DNA of 64,000 nucleotides from Streptomyces sp. NA02950 (GCF_013364155.1 NZ_CP054916.1:9020001-9084000); one strand, 5' to 3'; positions 17,905 through 26,995 are shown, counted from the stretch's first letter. The notes: generated by a model not told the origin, from the sequence alone. Numbers and translations are program-made.

Positions 17905-18942
17905 ATGAGCCATGGGGAAGGGGCCGACGGACCGATGGTGCTGCTGCGCTTGGACTCGATGGCCCTGTCCCGATCTCGCTTCGCCCTGTCGCCGCTCGCG
18001 GAGACGCTGGGCTCGATGATCGTGCTCAGTCGGCCGGGTACGGACCCGTGGCTGTCCGCCTGGTACAGCCGCCACCAGGCGGTGTTCCGTGCCCGGCTGA
18101 ACGCGGACCCCTTCGCCAAGGGCTTGGTCCGGCTCATCGGCTCGACGAAGTACCTGCCTGACCACCTCACGCTCCCGCCGATGGGTGGCATGGGCACCAC
18201 GCTGGAGTCCGAACTCGCCGAGGTCGTGCTGATACCGGACGAGACGGTGCGACACGGTCTGGAGCAGGCGGTGGCTCACAGCTGGAAGGACCACGATCTG
18301 ACCTGGCTCTCCGGGCGCGACTGGTCAACCCGCACGGCCGAACTGTTCCGCGACGTCTGGCGTGACCACCTCGCCGGCGACTGGCCGCGGCGCCGGGCGC
18401 TGCTTGAACGCGACGTCACCTACCGCGCGGGCCTACTCGCTGCTTACGGTTGGCCGCGCGCCCTGCAGCAGATGAGCCGTCGTAGCGCCTGGGTCGGCAC
18501 AGACGCGATCCGCTTCAGTGACCGCCCAGGGCCGGACCGCATCGTCGGCGCCGACGGCATGCTCTTCGTCCCGGTCACCAAACAACGCGGGAGCTGGCTG
18601 TGCAAGGGCCCGGCAGGCCCACACGCACTCGTCTATCCGGCACGCGGTACCGGTGAGACAGCCGGCCGGGGCCGCACTGCCCATACGCTCGCCCGCTTGC
18701 TCGGCCCAGGCCGCGCCACGATTCTGCGTGAATTGGAACGCCCGGCGACCAGCAGCGAACTCGCCGCGCAACTGGATCAGTCGCTCGGCACGATCGGCGG
18801 TCACCTGGGCGTGCTGCGGGAGGCGGAACTGGTAGTCGGTACACGAGTCGGGCGCCGCGTGGTCTACCGTCGCACTGAACTCGGCGAGCAACTGGCCGGA
18901 GACGCGAAACGGCGCGACACAGGAAGCCATAACCCTTGGTAA
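17905..18942 (+). CDS. ArsR family winged-helix regulator with DUF5937 N-terminal domain
   Basis: Transcription factor of 345 residues. The N-terminal about 240 residues (MALSRSRFALSPLAETLGSM) form the DUF5937 region. The C-terminal winged helix (about 255-335) has the recognition region SSELAAQLDQSLGTIGGHLGVL and a wing (TRVGRRVVYRRTELG). Members are usually repressors of a divergent MFS exporter, exactly the arrangement here. ATG at 17905 follows GAGGGCGAAAG; ATG at 17935 is an alternative. The inducer is unknown. Confidence 0.88.
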   Translation: MSHGEGADGPMVLLRLDSMALSRSRFALSPLAETLGSMIVLSRPGTDPWLSAWYSRHQAVFRARLNADPFAKGLVRLIGSTKYLPDHLTLPPMGGMGTTLESELAEVVLIPDETVRHGLEQAVAHSWKDHDLTWLSGRDWSTRTAELFRDVWRDHLAGDWPRRRALLERDVTYRAGLLAAYGWPRALQQMSRRSAWVGTDAIRFSDRPGPDRIVGADGMLFVPVTKQRGSWLCKGPAGPHALVYPARGTGETAGRGRTAHTLARLLGPGRATILRELERPATSSELAAQLDQSLGTIGGHLGVLREAELVVGTRVGRRVVYRRTELGEQLAGDAKRRDTGSHNPW

Positions 18943-19649
18943 GGACCGTCGCGCTTCGCGCTCGCCGGAATGAGTGGTTCTGAAAGGTCGCGGACCCTCA
19001 CCGGCCCCTGTCCGGTTTGCCCCTGCCCGTCGGAAGCACCTGCCGCACCCGGGGCGGCGCGGCGAGGTCGCCCCGAAGTACCACACCCCGCGCTTCATGC
19101 TCGTCCCCCCCCCACTCCGCGACGAGCTCGAGGTCCGCACCCCGGCCGACCGCGGTCCGGGCCGCGCGTGGGAGATGGGACCGGCGATCGACGCCGCTGT
19201 GCTGGAGGCAGCAGCCAAGCCCCCGCGGGTGGGTTACGCGAGGCGCGGTACCGCCCAGCAAGAGCTCCAGAGCCGGCTCGACTTACGTGCTCGTCCTGGC
19301 CGTACTCGGCCCGTCCTCGCCGGGCGTGCCCACCTCCTCGCCCGCGCCCTCCGGGCCGCACCGGTCCTGCTGCCCGGGCATAGGACTCACCCGACCTCGG
19401 TTCCGCACCCGGACGCGGCACACGCCCCGTCGGAGGCCGGCACCGCTTCTTCCGCCGGCAAGAGCACGTCGCCGGCGAGCCGTTGTGGCTGACGGCCCGC
19501 ACGGCACGTGTTTGCCGGATCGGCAACAGACATCGCCGACGCCGTGTCCAATGCCGCACGATCAGTGCTGTGCGCCGACGGCGGGAGGAGGCATGCCGCT
19601 TCCCGCCCGTCCGTGGCCACCGGCCATCCGTACCGCCCGGGAGGACTTC
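18943..19649. other. Long intergenic region with an inverted repeat
   Basis: No recognised gene. A weak plus-strand frame (18974-19492) contains FMLVPPPLRDELEVRTP and GRAWEMGPAIDAAVLEAAAK, which look coding but match no known family and lack a start signal. TTGCCG-GAT-CGGCAA at 19512-19526 is a small perfect inverted repeat about 120 bp before the hydrolase gene. Confidence 0.4.
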
Positions 19650-20645
19650 ATGTCGCATCCGTCCACCACCGACCTCACCCATCGCCTGGTCCCCTCACCG
19701 GCCGGCCGGATCCACCTGGTGGAGCAGGGCAGCGGACCGCTGGTGCTGCTGGTGCACGGGTTCCCGGAGTCCTGGTACTCGTGGCGCCACCAGCTGCCCG
19801 CACTCGCCGAGGCCGGCTGGCGAGCGGTGGCGGTCGACGTCCGCGGCTACGGGCGTTCGTCCCGGCCCGGGGCGGTGGACGCGTACCGGATGCTCGAGCT
19901 GGTGGCGGACCAGGTGGCGGTGGTGGACGCGCTGGGGGAGGGGAGCGCTGTGATCGTCGGACACGACTGGGGCGCGTCGATCGCCGCCACCTGCGCGCTG
20001 GTCCGGCCCGAGGTGTTCCGCGCGGTCGGGCTGCTGAGCGTGCCGTACGCTCCGCGCGGTGGGCCCCGGCCCAGCGAGGTCTTCGCGCGGATGAGCGGGC
20101 CGAACGGTGTGTCGGAGGAGTTCTACATCTCCTACTTCCAACGGCCGGGCCGCGCCGAGGCGGAGATCGAGCCCGACGTACGCGGCTGGCTCGCGGGCTT
20201 CTACGCCGCCCTGTCGGGCGACACGATGCCCGCACCCGGCGCGCCGGACCCGCATTTCCTCGGCCCCGGCGGAACGCTGCGCGAAGGATTCCCCACCGAC
20301 CGTCTGCCGTCCTGGCTCAGCGAATCCGAACTCGACGTGTACGCGGAGGAGTTCGAGCGGACGGGGATCAGCGGTGCACTCAACCGCTACCGGAACATGG
20401 ACCGCGACTGGGAGGACCTGGCCGCGTTCGACGGCGCCCCCATCACCCAGCCGTCGCTGTTCATCGGTGGAGCCCTGGACGCCTCCACCACATGGCTGGC
20501 CGACGCCATCGAGGAGTTCCCCCGCACGTTGCCCGGCCTCGTGGCTTCGCACATCCTCGACGGCTGCGGCCACTGGATCCAGCAGGAACGACCGGAGGAG
20601 ATCAACCGGCTCCTGATCGAGTGGCTCGACTCCCTGTCCTCCTGA
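19650..20645 (+). CDS. Alpha/beta hydrolase, epoxide hydrolase type
   Basis: Cytoplasmic hydrolase of 331 residues. The oxyanion motif is HGFPESW at 36-42, the nucleophile elbow GHDWGA has Asp106, and the catalytic His308 is in GCGHWIQQE. An Asp nucleophile and the HGFPE motif mark the epoxide hydrolase/haloalkane dehalogenase branch. The cap region (about 140-260) carries the tyrosines expected to activate an epoxide, which favours epoxide hydrolase. ATG at 19650 has GGGAGGA 5-6 bases upstream; the long open frame from 19017 is not coding. The gene is monocistronic. Confidence 0.92.
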   Translation: MSHPSTTDLTHRLVPSPAGRIHLVEQGSGPLVLLVHGFPESWYSWRHQLPALAEAGWRAVAVDVRGYGRSSRPGAVDAYRMLELVADQVAVVDALGEGSAVIVGHDWGASIAATCALVRPEVFRAVGLLSVPYAPRGGPRPSEVFARMSGPNGVSEEFYISYFQRPGRAEAEIEPDVRGWLAGFYAALSGDTMPAPGAPDPHFLGPGGTLREGFPTDRLPSWLSESELDVYAEEFERTGISGALNRYRNMDRDWEDLAAFDGAPITQPSLFIGGALDASTTWLADAIEEFPRTLPGLVASHILDGCGHWIQQERPEEINRLLIEWLDSLSS

Positions 20646-20840
20646 CACACGGGCACCGGTCCAAAAGAACTTTGCCGGGGTTCGAGGACGTTGCTAATGT
20701 CGCGCCGGCGCGAGAGGCGCGCGATCACGGACGAGGGGGTTGATGAATATGGCCGCGGTGGGCCCTCATCGGCATGCCCTGGTCCGGCCCGCGCGCCGGC
20801 CAAGCGCGGTCCGGTCATTCCCCACCATCAGGAGTGACAC

Positions 20841-21365
20841 GTGACGTCCTCATTCTCATCCTCGTTCCCATCAACGCAGCTCGATCTGACCACCGACCGT
20901 CTCGTTCTGCGGCCCTGGACCACGGCCGAGGCCACCTCGGTCCTCGCCGACACCAGGTCGTCGCACTGGGCGGACGACTTCCCCGCCGAAGGCGACCGCG
21001 TCATCGCGAGCCTCTTCGAGGACCACCCCGACTGGCTCGGTGCACACGGCCACCGTCTGGTCATCGAACGGGACAGCGGTCTGGTGGTGGGGTCGATCGG
21101 CCTGTTCTGGCCGCCCGACGACGGCACCCTCGAAATCGGATACGGCATCGTGGAGTCCCGCCGTGGCCGGGGCTACGCCTCCGAGGCGACCCGGGCCCTG
21201 GCGGAGTTCGCCCTCACCGCCCCAGGTGTCCGGACCGTGTTCGCCAACGTGGAGCTGTCGAACCCGGCCTCCGTGCGGGTGTTGGAGAAGGCGGGTTTCC
21301 ACCGCTGGACCACCGAGGAGCAGGTGGCGCGCTTCCGGTTCACGGAGCCCGACCGGCGCGGGTGA
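20841..21365 (+). CDS. GNAT family N-acetyltransferase (RimJ/RimL type)
   Basis: Acetyl-CoA dependent acetyltransferase of 174 residues. TDRLVLRPWTTAEA at the start is the RimJ/RimL signature, GYGIVESRRGRGYASEATRAL carries the acetyl-CoA loop, and NPASVRVLEKAGF is the closing motif. It could acetylate a protein N-terminus or a small amine. GTG at 20841 follows AGGAG. The stop TGA (21363-21365) overlaps an ATG, but the following DUF817 gene probably starts further in, at 21443. A loose operon is likely. Confidence 0.88.
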   Translation: MTSSFSSSFPSTQLDLTTDRLVLRPWTTAEATSVLADTRSSHWADDFPAEGDRVIASLFEDHPDWLGAHGHRLVIERDSGLVVGSIGLFWPPDDGTLEIGYGIVESRRGRGYASEATRALAEFALTAPGVRTVFANVELSNPASVRVLEKAGFHRWTTEEQVARFRFTEPDRRG

Positions 21366-21442
21366 TGACACCGGTCGGGTCGGCGGTCTCCCGCCGACCC
21401 CACCGTGGCAACCACGGGGACCCCTGTGGCGTCCTCCTGGAC

Positions 21443-22297
21443 ATGCGCAAGATCTTCGGCGCGATACGCCAGCTGATCAGCTTCACGGTATTGCAGGCGC
21501 GCTGCTGTGCGTTCGCCGTGGCGCTCCTGGGCGGCATCGGCGTTTCCCGTGTACTGCCGCACCTGCCGGTCGCCCGGTACGACCTGGTGCTCGTCTACGG
21601 AGTGCTGCTCACCCTCGTCGCGCGCCGGCTGGGGTGGGAGAGCGGGCGGGACACCATGGTGATCGCCGTGTGCCATGTCATCGGCCTGCTGTTCGAGCTG
21701 GTGAAGGTGCACATGGGGTCCTGGAGTTACCCGGAGGACGCGGTGACGAAGATCGCCGGTGTGCCACTGTACGGCGGGTTCATGTACGCGGCCGTCGCCG
21801 GCTACGTGTGCCGCGCCTGGGACCTGTTCCAACTGCGCTTCACCGGTTACCGCGCCACCGCGACCACCGTGGTCGCGACAGCCGTCTACCTCAACTTCTT
21901 CACCCACCACTGGCTTCCGGACGCTCGCTGGCTCCTGGCCGCCGCGATGCTGGCCGTCACCGCCCGGGCCTCGGTCGGCTTCACCGTCGGCGTGCGCCGC
22001 TACCGCATGCCGCTGGCGCTCTCCTTCGTACTGATCGGATTCTTCTTGTGGGTGGCGGAGAACGCGGCCACCTACGCCGGGGCCTGGAGCTACCCCCATC
22101 AGCTCGGTGGTTGGCAACCCGTGGCACTCGGCAAGTTCGGCGCCTGGGCCCTGCTGATCAGCGTCACATTCGTGCTGACCGAACGCGTGAAGTCGGCCGA
22201 CCGCCGAATGGTGAGCGAGGAACGCCCCGACAACACCGCGGCGACCGCGGCGACCGCGGTGGACAGCGACCTTCGCTGCCCGTCGAAAAGCAGTTGA
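21443..22297 (+). CDS. DUF817 integral membrane protein
   Basis: Polytopic membrane protein of 284 residues with about eight hydrophobic helices. Highly conserved DUF817 blocks are easy to see: LFELVKVHMGSWSYPEDA, GVPLYGGFMYAAVAGY, YLNFFTHHWLPDARW and ALSFVLIGFFLWVAENAATY. The His pair in FTHHW and several Tyr/Trp suggest a membrane enzyme, but the family's function is unknown. ATG at 21443 (MRKIFGAIRQL) matches family starts; in-frame GTG/ATG at 21362/21365 overlapping the GNAT stop would allow translational coupling. Confidence 0.88.
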   Translation: MRKIFGAIRQLISFTVLQARCCAFAVALLGGIGVSRVLPHLPVARYDLVLVYGVLLTLVARRLGWESGRDTMVIAVCHVIGLLFELVKVHMGSWSYPEDAVTKIAGVPLYGGFMYAAVAGYVCRAWDLFQLRFTGYRATATTVVATAVYLNFFTHHWLPDARWLLAAAMLAVTARASVGFTVGVRRYRMPLALSFVLIGFFLWVAENAATYAGAWSYPHQLGGWQPVALGKFGAWALLISVTFVLTERVKSADRRMVSEERPDNTAATAATAVDSDLRCPSKSS

Positions 22298-22422
22298 CGG
22301 GGTGTGCCCCGGCACGTTCGTATGAGCGCTGGTCGACAGCCGTGGACCCTCCACCTGGCCTCCGGCCGTGTCCCCGCGGTGGAACCGCCTCCCCTCAGAT
22401 GGTGCTTATGTGTGCTGGAAGG

Positions 22423-23307
22423 ATGCATGCCGGAGAGCCGGACATCGACGCCTCTCTTGTGCACCGGGCGATTGCCGCGCAGTTCCCGCAGTGGGCGGAC
22501 CTTCCGGTCGAGCCGGTCCGCTCCGTCGGTACGTCCAATGCCATGTACCGGCTCGGCGGGGACATGGTCGTGCGACTGCCCCGAACCGCGGGAACCGCCG
22601 ACGATGTCGACAGGGAGCACACGTGGCTGCCACGGCTTGCTCCGTCGCTTCCGGTTGCCGTTCCGGTGCCGCTGGCCAAGGGAATGCCGATTGAAGGCTA
22701 CCCCTGGCCCTGGTCGGTCTACCGCTGGCTGGACGGCGAGAATCCACTCCCCGGACGTGTCGCCGAACCCGGCTTGTTCGCGAAAGACCTCGCTGAATTC
22801 GTCACCACGCTGCGCGAGATCGATCCCGTGGGCGGGCCTTCCTCCTACCGCGGTGAGTCCTTGGAGGCACGGGACGCCACTACACGCTCCGCGATCACGG
22901 AACTGCGCGGCACCGTCGACGTCGAAGCGGTGACCGGAGTATGGGACACCGCCCTGAAAGCACCCGCGTGGGCGGGCTCGCCGGTGTGGATCCACGCAGA
23001 CCTGCAACCGGGCAATCTGCTGATGGCCCAGGGGCGGCTCAGTGCCGTCATCGACTTCGAATGCCTGGGACTCGGCGATCCCGCCGTCGACCTGATCGTG
23101 GCGTGGTACGTAGTGCCCGCGGGTGCGCGCGGCGCCTTCCGGGATGCCGTGGAGGCCGACGCCGCCACCTGGACGCGAGGACGCGGCTGGGCGCTGTCGA
23201 TCGCGCTCCTCGAATTGGCCCACTACAGGGAAACGAACCCGACCATGGCGGCGATCGCACGTCATGTCATCCACGAGCTCGTCGCTGACGCCTGGCACAC
23301 GGGATAA
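22423..23307 (+). CDS. Aminoglycoside phosphotransferase (APH) family kinase
   Basis: Cytoplasmic kinase of the APH/choline-kinase fold, 294 residues. The catalytic loop is HADLQPGNLL at 191-200 (Asp193, Asn198). The metal-binding DFE equivalent is at 211-213 in VIDFECLGLGDPAVDL. The N-terminal lobe has MVVRLPRTAG with the ATP-binding region. Sequence style (QFPQWADLPVEPV) fits the large actinobacterial branch of unknown substrate rather than a known resistance enzyme, so resistance should not be assumed. ATG at 22423 lies directly after GGAAGG; in-frame ATG 22408 is an alternative start. Confidence 0.88.
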   Translation: MHAGEPDIDASLVHRAIAAQFPQWADLPVEPVRSVGTSNAMYRLGGDMVVRLPRTAGTADDVDREHTWLPRLAPSLPVAVPVPLAKGMPIEGYPWPWSVYRWLDGENPLPGRVAEPGLFAKDLAEFVTTLREIDPVGGPSSYRGESLEARDATTRSAITELRGTVDVEAVTGVWDTALKAPAWAGSPVWIHADLQPGNLLMAQGRLSAVIDFECLGLGDPAVDLIVAWYVVPAGARGAFRDAVEADAATWTRGRGWALSIALLELAHYRETNPTMAAIARHVIHELVADAWHTG

Positions 23308-23343
23308 GCCCTGCCCGCTCCCGGGGACATCACGCAGGCGCGC

Positions 23344-23844
23344 TCAGGCCAGTTGCTTGTGCATCACCACGCACGGACGGCCGTGCTGGTTGTCAGGGCG
23401 GCGATCGATCTCCCGCCAGCCCAGGGAACTCCAGAAGGCCGTGGACGACGGTGTGTTCTCCAGGACAGCGAGCCGGATGCCATGGTGGTGCCGTTTCCGG
23501 AGCCGTTCTTCCACGATAGCGGTCAGTTGCCGCCCCACCCCCCGGCGGCGCAGGTTGCCGTGCACCATGAGCAGACCGATCCAGGGGAAGCCGTCCACGG
23601 GGTGGCGGTCGAGGAGGCAGACGAGGCCGACGAGCCGTCCCCCGGTGTCGCGGGCCAGCAGCACCTCGCAGCCGTCGGTGCCGGCTTCTTCACGCAGATC
23701 GTCCTCGAGGCGATCGCCGGGAATGCGCTCGGGGTCGTACTCGCCCGCGGCACGGCAGTACGAGGGGTTGCTCGCGTAGAGGCCGGCCACCTCGGATAGC
23801 TCCTGCGCGGAGAACCGGATGGGGGCAAGAAACAGCGTGGGCAT
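23344..23844 (-). CDS. GNAT family N-acetyltransferase
   Basis: Acetyltransferase of 166 residues with a normal acetyl-CoA site: LLMVHGNLRRRGVGRQL at about 92-108 and the C-terminal STAFWSSLGWREIDRRP motif. The N-terminal LYASNPSYCRAAGEYDPE resembles the small single-domain GNATs of unknown substrate. It is convergent with the kinase gene (36 bp between stops) and divergent from the next small gene. Confidence 0.87.
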   Translation of the reverse strand: MPTLFLAPIRFSAQELSEVAGLYASNPSYCRAAGEYDPERIPGDRLEDDLREEAGTDGCEVLLARDTGGRLVGLVCLLDRHPVDGFPWIGLLMVHGNLRRRGVGRQLTAIVEERLRKRHHHGIRLAVLENTPSSTAFWSSLGWREIDRRPDNQHGRPCVVMHKQLA

Positions 23845-23898
23845 ACGGGCCAGAGTAGACAGCTGTCATCATCTCCTGGACACGGCCGGGGGCGGCCC

Positions 23899-24294
23899 GT
23901 GGACGAGAGGAGCGGGACCCTGACCGATCTGATGACGTTCGACGACGCCTTCCTCCTCCCGGATGTGGCGGCCGCACCGCCGGAGACACGTGGCCACGCC
24001 GCGCAACTCGCCATCACCGCGGCACGCCGGGCCCGGCATCCGCACCGGACCACATGGGGACCCTCCGACCGGACCGAGCCCGCCCCGGTCCCCGCCGAGG
24101 TCATCGACGGCGACGGCGACATATGGCGGCGCGGCTCCTCCGCGGGGACGTGGTACATGCCGGGCTGGGACCGCACCGTCCACGACGAACGCTGTGCGGA
24201 CTTCCTGAGCCGGCAGGAGCTGGTCGACGAGTTCGGGCCGCTCACCGCGGTGCTCACCACGTTGGCGGGCAACACGACCGCCGACGGCGGGTAA
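23899..24294 (+). CDS. Hypothetical small protein
   Basis: Predicted soluble acidic protein of 131 residues with no recognised family. It has a Trp-rich middle (DIWRRGSSAGTWYMPGWDRTVHDERC, split over about 75-98) and a helical C-terminus. GTG start at 23899; an in-frame ATG lies at 23932. Coding character is reasonable but the evidence is only length, start and spacing between two real neighbours. Confidence 0.5.
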   Translation: MDERSGTLTDLMTFDDAFLLPDVAAAPPETRGHAAQLAITAARRARHPHRTTWGPSDRTEPAPVPAEVIDGDGDIWRRGSSAGTWYMPGWDRTVHDERCADFLSRQELVDEFGPLTAVLTTLAGNTTADGG

Positions 24295-24311
24295 GGGACG
24301 CCGCACAGGCG

Positions 24312-24803
24312 TCAGGCGGTCACCTTCGCGATGAAGGCGGCGACGTTCGCCACCGTCCGCTCGATCTTCTCCTCCAGCGTGAGCGATTCCTGCGGTCGCG
24401 CACCCACACCCGCGTCCTTCTTCCCCCGTACATACAGCGAGCAGGAGAGGTCGCTGCATATGTAGGCGCCGACGGAGTTGCCCCGCTCCCTGGCCCTCCC
24501 CGCCTTCGGCGCGACCATCAGCGAGACACCGCCGGTGTGGGCGGTCAGGCACATCGAGCACATGCTGCGCCGCCGCTGCCAGGAGGCGGGGCCGGGGGAG
24601 CGCAGCGCGAGGGCCGTCGGACGGTCGCCCACCACGGTGACCAGGTAGGCGCGATCGTGGGCCTGCGGGTCTCGCCAGCCGAGGTAGTCGAGGTCGTCCC
24701 AGGGCCGGTCGGCCAGATCGCGCGGGACGGACAGGCGCTTCGCCTCGCCCTTGGTGCAGTTCACGAACGCGGAACGGATCTCTTGTTCAGTCAGCGGCTC
24801 CAT
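24312..24803 (-). CDS. FBP-domain treble-clef zinc-finger protein
   Basis: Protein of 163 residues of the fibronectin-binding-protein C-terminal zinc-finger family, common in actinobacteria and resembling an EF-G-associated FusB-type fold. The zinc knuckles are Cys82-x2-Cys85 (CSMC) and Cys116-x4-Cys121 (CSDLSC), spaced as in the family. N-terminal helices MEPLTEQEIRSAFVNCTKGE and the aromatic DDLDYLGWRDP block also match. FusB-like proteins bind EF-G on ribosomes; that role is inference here. It is divergent from a TetR-type regulator across a perfect operator-like palindrome. Confidence 0.85.
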   Translation of the reverse strand: MEPLTEQEIRSAFVNCTKGEAKRLSVPRDLADRPWDDLDYLGWRDPQAHDRAYLVTVVGDRPTALALRSPGPASWQRRRSMCSMCLTAHTGGVSLMVAPKAGRARERGNSVGAYICSDLSCSLYVRGKKDAGVGARPQESLTLEEKIERTVANVAAFIAKVTA

Positions 24804-24816
24804 AGCGGCAGGCTAT

Positions 24817-24839
24817 TTTGCCTAAAGACGTTAGGCAAA
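24817..24839. promoter_or_regulatory. Palindromic operator between FBP gene and TetR regulator
   Basis: TTTGCCTAA (24817-24825), spacer agacg, TTAGGCAAA (24831-24839): perfect 9-bp arms, 23 bp in all. It lies 13 bp from the FBP start and 33 bp from the regulator start, placed to control both genes. Confidence 0.75.
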
Positions 24840-24872
24840 TGCATAATCGGTTCCGTCGACGGAGGGATGGGC

Positions 24873-25442
24873 ATGGCGTACGCAGGACTGACTACCGAAC
24901 GCCTGACCCGGGCCGGGGCGGAACTGGCCGACGAGGTCGGCTTCGACCAGGTGACCGTCTCGGAACTGGCCAGACGCTTCGACGTCAAGGTCGCGAGTCT
25001 CTACTCGCATGTGAAGAACTCCCAGGACCTCAAGACCAGGATCGCGCTGCTCGCCCTGGAGGAGCTCGCCGAACGGGCCGCCGACGCCCTGGCCGGGCGG
25101 GCCGCCAAGGACGCCCTCACCGCCTTGGCGAACGTCTACCGCGACTACGCCCGCGAGCATCCCGGCCGCTACGCCGCGGCCCAGCTCCGGCTCGACCCGG
25201 AGGCGGCGGCCGCCGGCGCCGGGGGCAGGCACGCACAGATGACACGGGCGATCCTGCGCGGCTACGACCTGACGGAGCCGGACCAGACGCATGCGGTCCG
25301 GCTGCTGGGCAGCGTCTTCCACGGCTACGTCAGCCTGGAGATGGGGGGAGGGTTCAGCCACAGCGCCCCCGACACACAGGAGACCTGGTCACGGATCCTG
25401 GACGCGCTCGACATTCTGCTGCGGAACTGGCCGACGCGCTGA
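24873..25442 (+). CDS. TetR/AcrR family regulator (WHG-type C-terminal domain)
   Basis: One-component repressor of 189 residues. The N-terminal helix-turn-helix (about 5-50) has VTVSELARRFDVKVASLYSHV as the recognition motif. The C-terminal domain (about 75-185) is of the TetR_C_13/WHG type (GRYAAAQL, LLGSVFHGYVSLEMGGGF). ATG at 24873 has GGAGGG with 6-bp spacing; ATG 24867 directly abuts that site. It probably represses itself and the divergent FBP gene through the palindrome at 24817-24839. The ligand is unknown. Confidence 0.9.
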   Translation: MAYAGLTTERLTRAGAELADEVGFDQVTVSELARRFDVKVASLYSHVKNSQDLKTRIALLALEELAERAADALAGRAAKDALTALANVYRDYAREHPGRYAAAQLRLDPEAAAAGAGGRHAQMTRAILRGYDLTEPDQTHAVRLLGSVFHGYVSLEMGGGFSHSAPDTQETWSRILDALDILLRNWPTR

Positions 25443-25503
25443 CCCGTGCGACACACCGGAGTACCGGAGCCATCCGAACCCACTGATCAACAGGCTGGGA
25501 CGA

Positions 25504-25982
25504 TGCACACCACCGAGCACGACTGGATCACCACGCCCATCACCGCGGACATCCTCCGCGGCGCCCTCGACCTGGAACACACCGAGTACGGTGTGCTGCC
25601 GCACCGGCTGCCCGCCCGGGCCCGCGCCCAGACACTCCCGGCCCCGGTGCCCCCGACCTCAGCGCGCTCTGCACCGGAGGACTGCGATTCCGGGCCGCGG
25701 GCGACCCGGCGGAGCGCGCGAGCGGGAAACTCACCCTGGACGTCATCCGGGACGAGCTGTCGCGGATCGTGCGGCAACGGGCCGCCGAGGACCCGCACCT
25801 CCACTACCTCGACGGCCGTGAGCTCTACGGCCAGGCCGACTCAGACGAACTGCCACTGCCCGACCAGCTCCACCCCGACGCCGCTTACCCACCGCCGCAT
25901 CGGCGAACGCTTCGCCGAACGGGCCTTCGCCGCCGATGGCCCGTTCGCTGACAATCGGCCGCCGGACTTCACGCACCACTGA
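25504..25982 (+). pseudogene. SGNH/GDSL hydrolase gene, internally deleted and frameshifted
   Basis: The start is intact (ATG 25504, GGGACG upstream; MHTTEHDWITTPITADILRG, then GVLPHRLPARARAQ). The central esterase core with its GDS block is missing. The C-terminal part LTLDVIRDELSRIVRQRAAE, HLHYLDGRELYGQADSDELP, LPDQLHPDAA is in another frame. The last part, THRRIGERFAERAFAADGPF, has returned to the first frame and stops at 25982. The LHPDAATH motif retains the catalytic Asp and His region. At least one deletion and two indels. Confidence 0.65.
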
Positions 25983-26045
25983 CCCGGACAGGCCGGGGAG
26001 TGCCCTCGCCTCAGCTGCGACGGCACACCCCGCCCGCAGCCCGCG

Positions 26046-26074
26046 CCCTGTGCTCCGCAACCCGGAGCACAGGG
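26046..26074. terminator. Strong bidirectional hairpin
   Basis: CCCTGTGCTCCG (26046-26057), loop caacc, CGGAGCACAGGG (26063-26074): a perfect 12-bp stem. It sits between the end of the SGNH relic (+) and the stop of the DUF2268 gene (-). Confidence 0.75.
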
Positions 26075-26107
26075 GCCGTCAAGCGGGAGCGGTGAGGCGG
26101 GGAGCGG

Positions 26108-26995
26108 TCAGGCGCTGGTCGGCACGCCCGCGTTGACGAGGATCTCACGCGCCGACAGGGAGGTGCTCTGGGCAGCGGTCAGACCGGAGGCCGCCAGGTG
26201 CGCGTCCACGATCCGCAGTCCGGCCGCGTACCCGGCGAAGTCCGGCATCCCCACCGGTTGCTGACCCATCCGCTGCGCGGTGGCGTCGCCGAGGACGTAC
26301 GCCGTCAGGTTCTGCATCCCGGCCACGTCGATATCGGCGGTGATCCGCTCGTAGGCGCTGTCCAGTTCGGCGCCGGCCAACGCCTTCGACCACGGGCCCA
26401 TGGCCTGCTCACCGGCCAACTCGCGGACAAACGCCTCGGCCAGTCCCTCCGCGACGACGTGTTCGCCGACCGTGACGGTCGTGGGATTCCAGACCACGTT
26501 CGCGTAGCGCACGTTGTGGTGGAGCTCGTGCGCGGCGGCGTGGCCGATCTTCGCGAGGCTGGTGTCGGTGGGCCACATCAGCAGGTGGATCGCACCGGGG
26601 ATGCCGCCCGTACCGAAGTAGCCGGAGCTGCGCACCGTCAGGTGGTCGTCGTCGGGGTCACCGAGTACCAGGACGACATGAACGGTCTCGGCATGCTTGA
26701 TGCCGGGTACCGCCCCGCTGATCCGCCCCCACGCGGCAGTGAGAGAGTCCTCGATCTGGTTCCACACCCCCGCGTCCCGCATCCGGCGCAGCGCGGGCAG
26801 GTACCGCGGGTCCTCACGGTCGAGTCGGAAGCCACCGCCCATCTGGTGCATCTGGACCAGATCCATGTCCCCCATGACGGACATCGCGCTCTGGAGCGGG
26901 CTGAGCATGTCTCCCAGGGCGTCGGGCCGCTCCTCCAGCGGTCGCCGCAAGAGGTCGATCATGGCGGATGCCGTGTCGTGAACAACGATTTTCAT
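26108..26995 (-). CDS. DUF2268 putative zinc-dependent protease
   Basis: Predicted zinc metalloprotease of 295 residues. The active site is His156-Glu157-Leu-His-His160 in HAAAHELHHNVRY, with Glu183 in VVAEGLAE as the likely third ligand. No signal peptide, so cytoplasmic. ATG at 26995 is chosen because the homologous MKIVVHDTASAMIDL begins there and no ribosome-binding site precedes it. The promoter at 27004-27034 would start transcription within a few bases of this ATG, so the mRNA is probably leaderless. In actinobacteria such genes are often controlled by MerR-type regulators; none lies adjacent. Confidence 0.85.
   Translation of the reverse strand: MKIVVHDTASAMIDLLRRPLEERPDALGDMLSPLQSAMSVMGDMDLVQMHQMGGGFRLDREDPRYLPALRRMRDAGVWNQIEDSLTAAWGRISGAVPGIKHAETVHVVLVLGDPDDDHLTVRSSGYFGTGGIPGAIHLLMWPTDTSLAKIGHAAAHELHHNVRYANVVWNPTTVTVGEHVVAEGLAEAFVRELAGEQAMGPWSKALAGAELDSAYERITADIDVAGMQNLTAYVLGDATAQRMGQQPVGMPDFAGYAAGLRIVDAHLAASGLTAAQSTSLSAREILVNAGVPTSA

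Noticed and set aside
17547..18161. Long open frames antisense to the MFS gene and around the ArsR gene start
   Set aside because: Shadow frames of high-GC coding DNA; composition is Arg/Gly/Glu-rich without family blocks.
22423..23307. Aminoglycoside-resistance gene
   Set aside because: The protein has the APH kinase motifs but belongs by appearance to the broad family of unknown substrate; resistance cannot be claimed.
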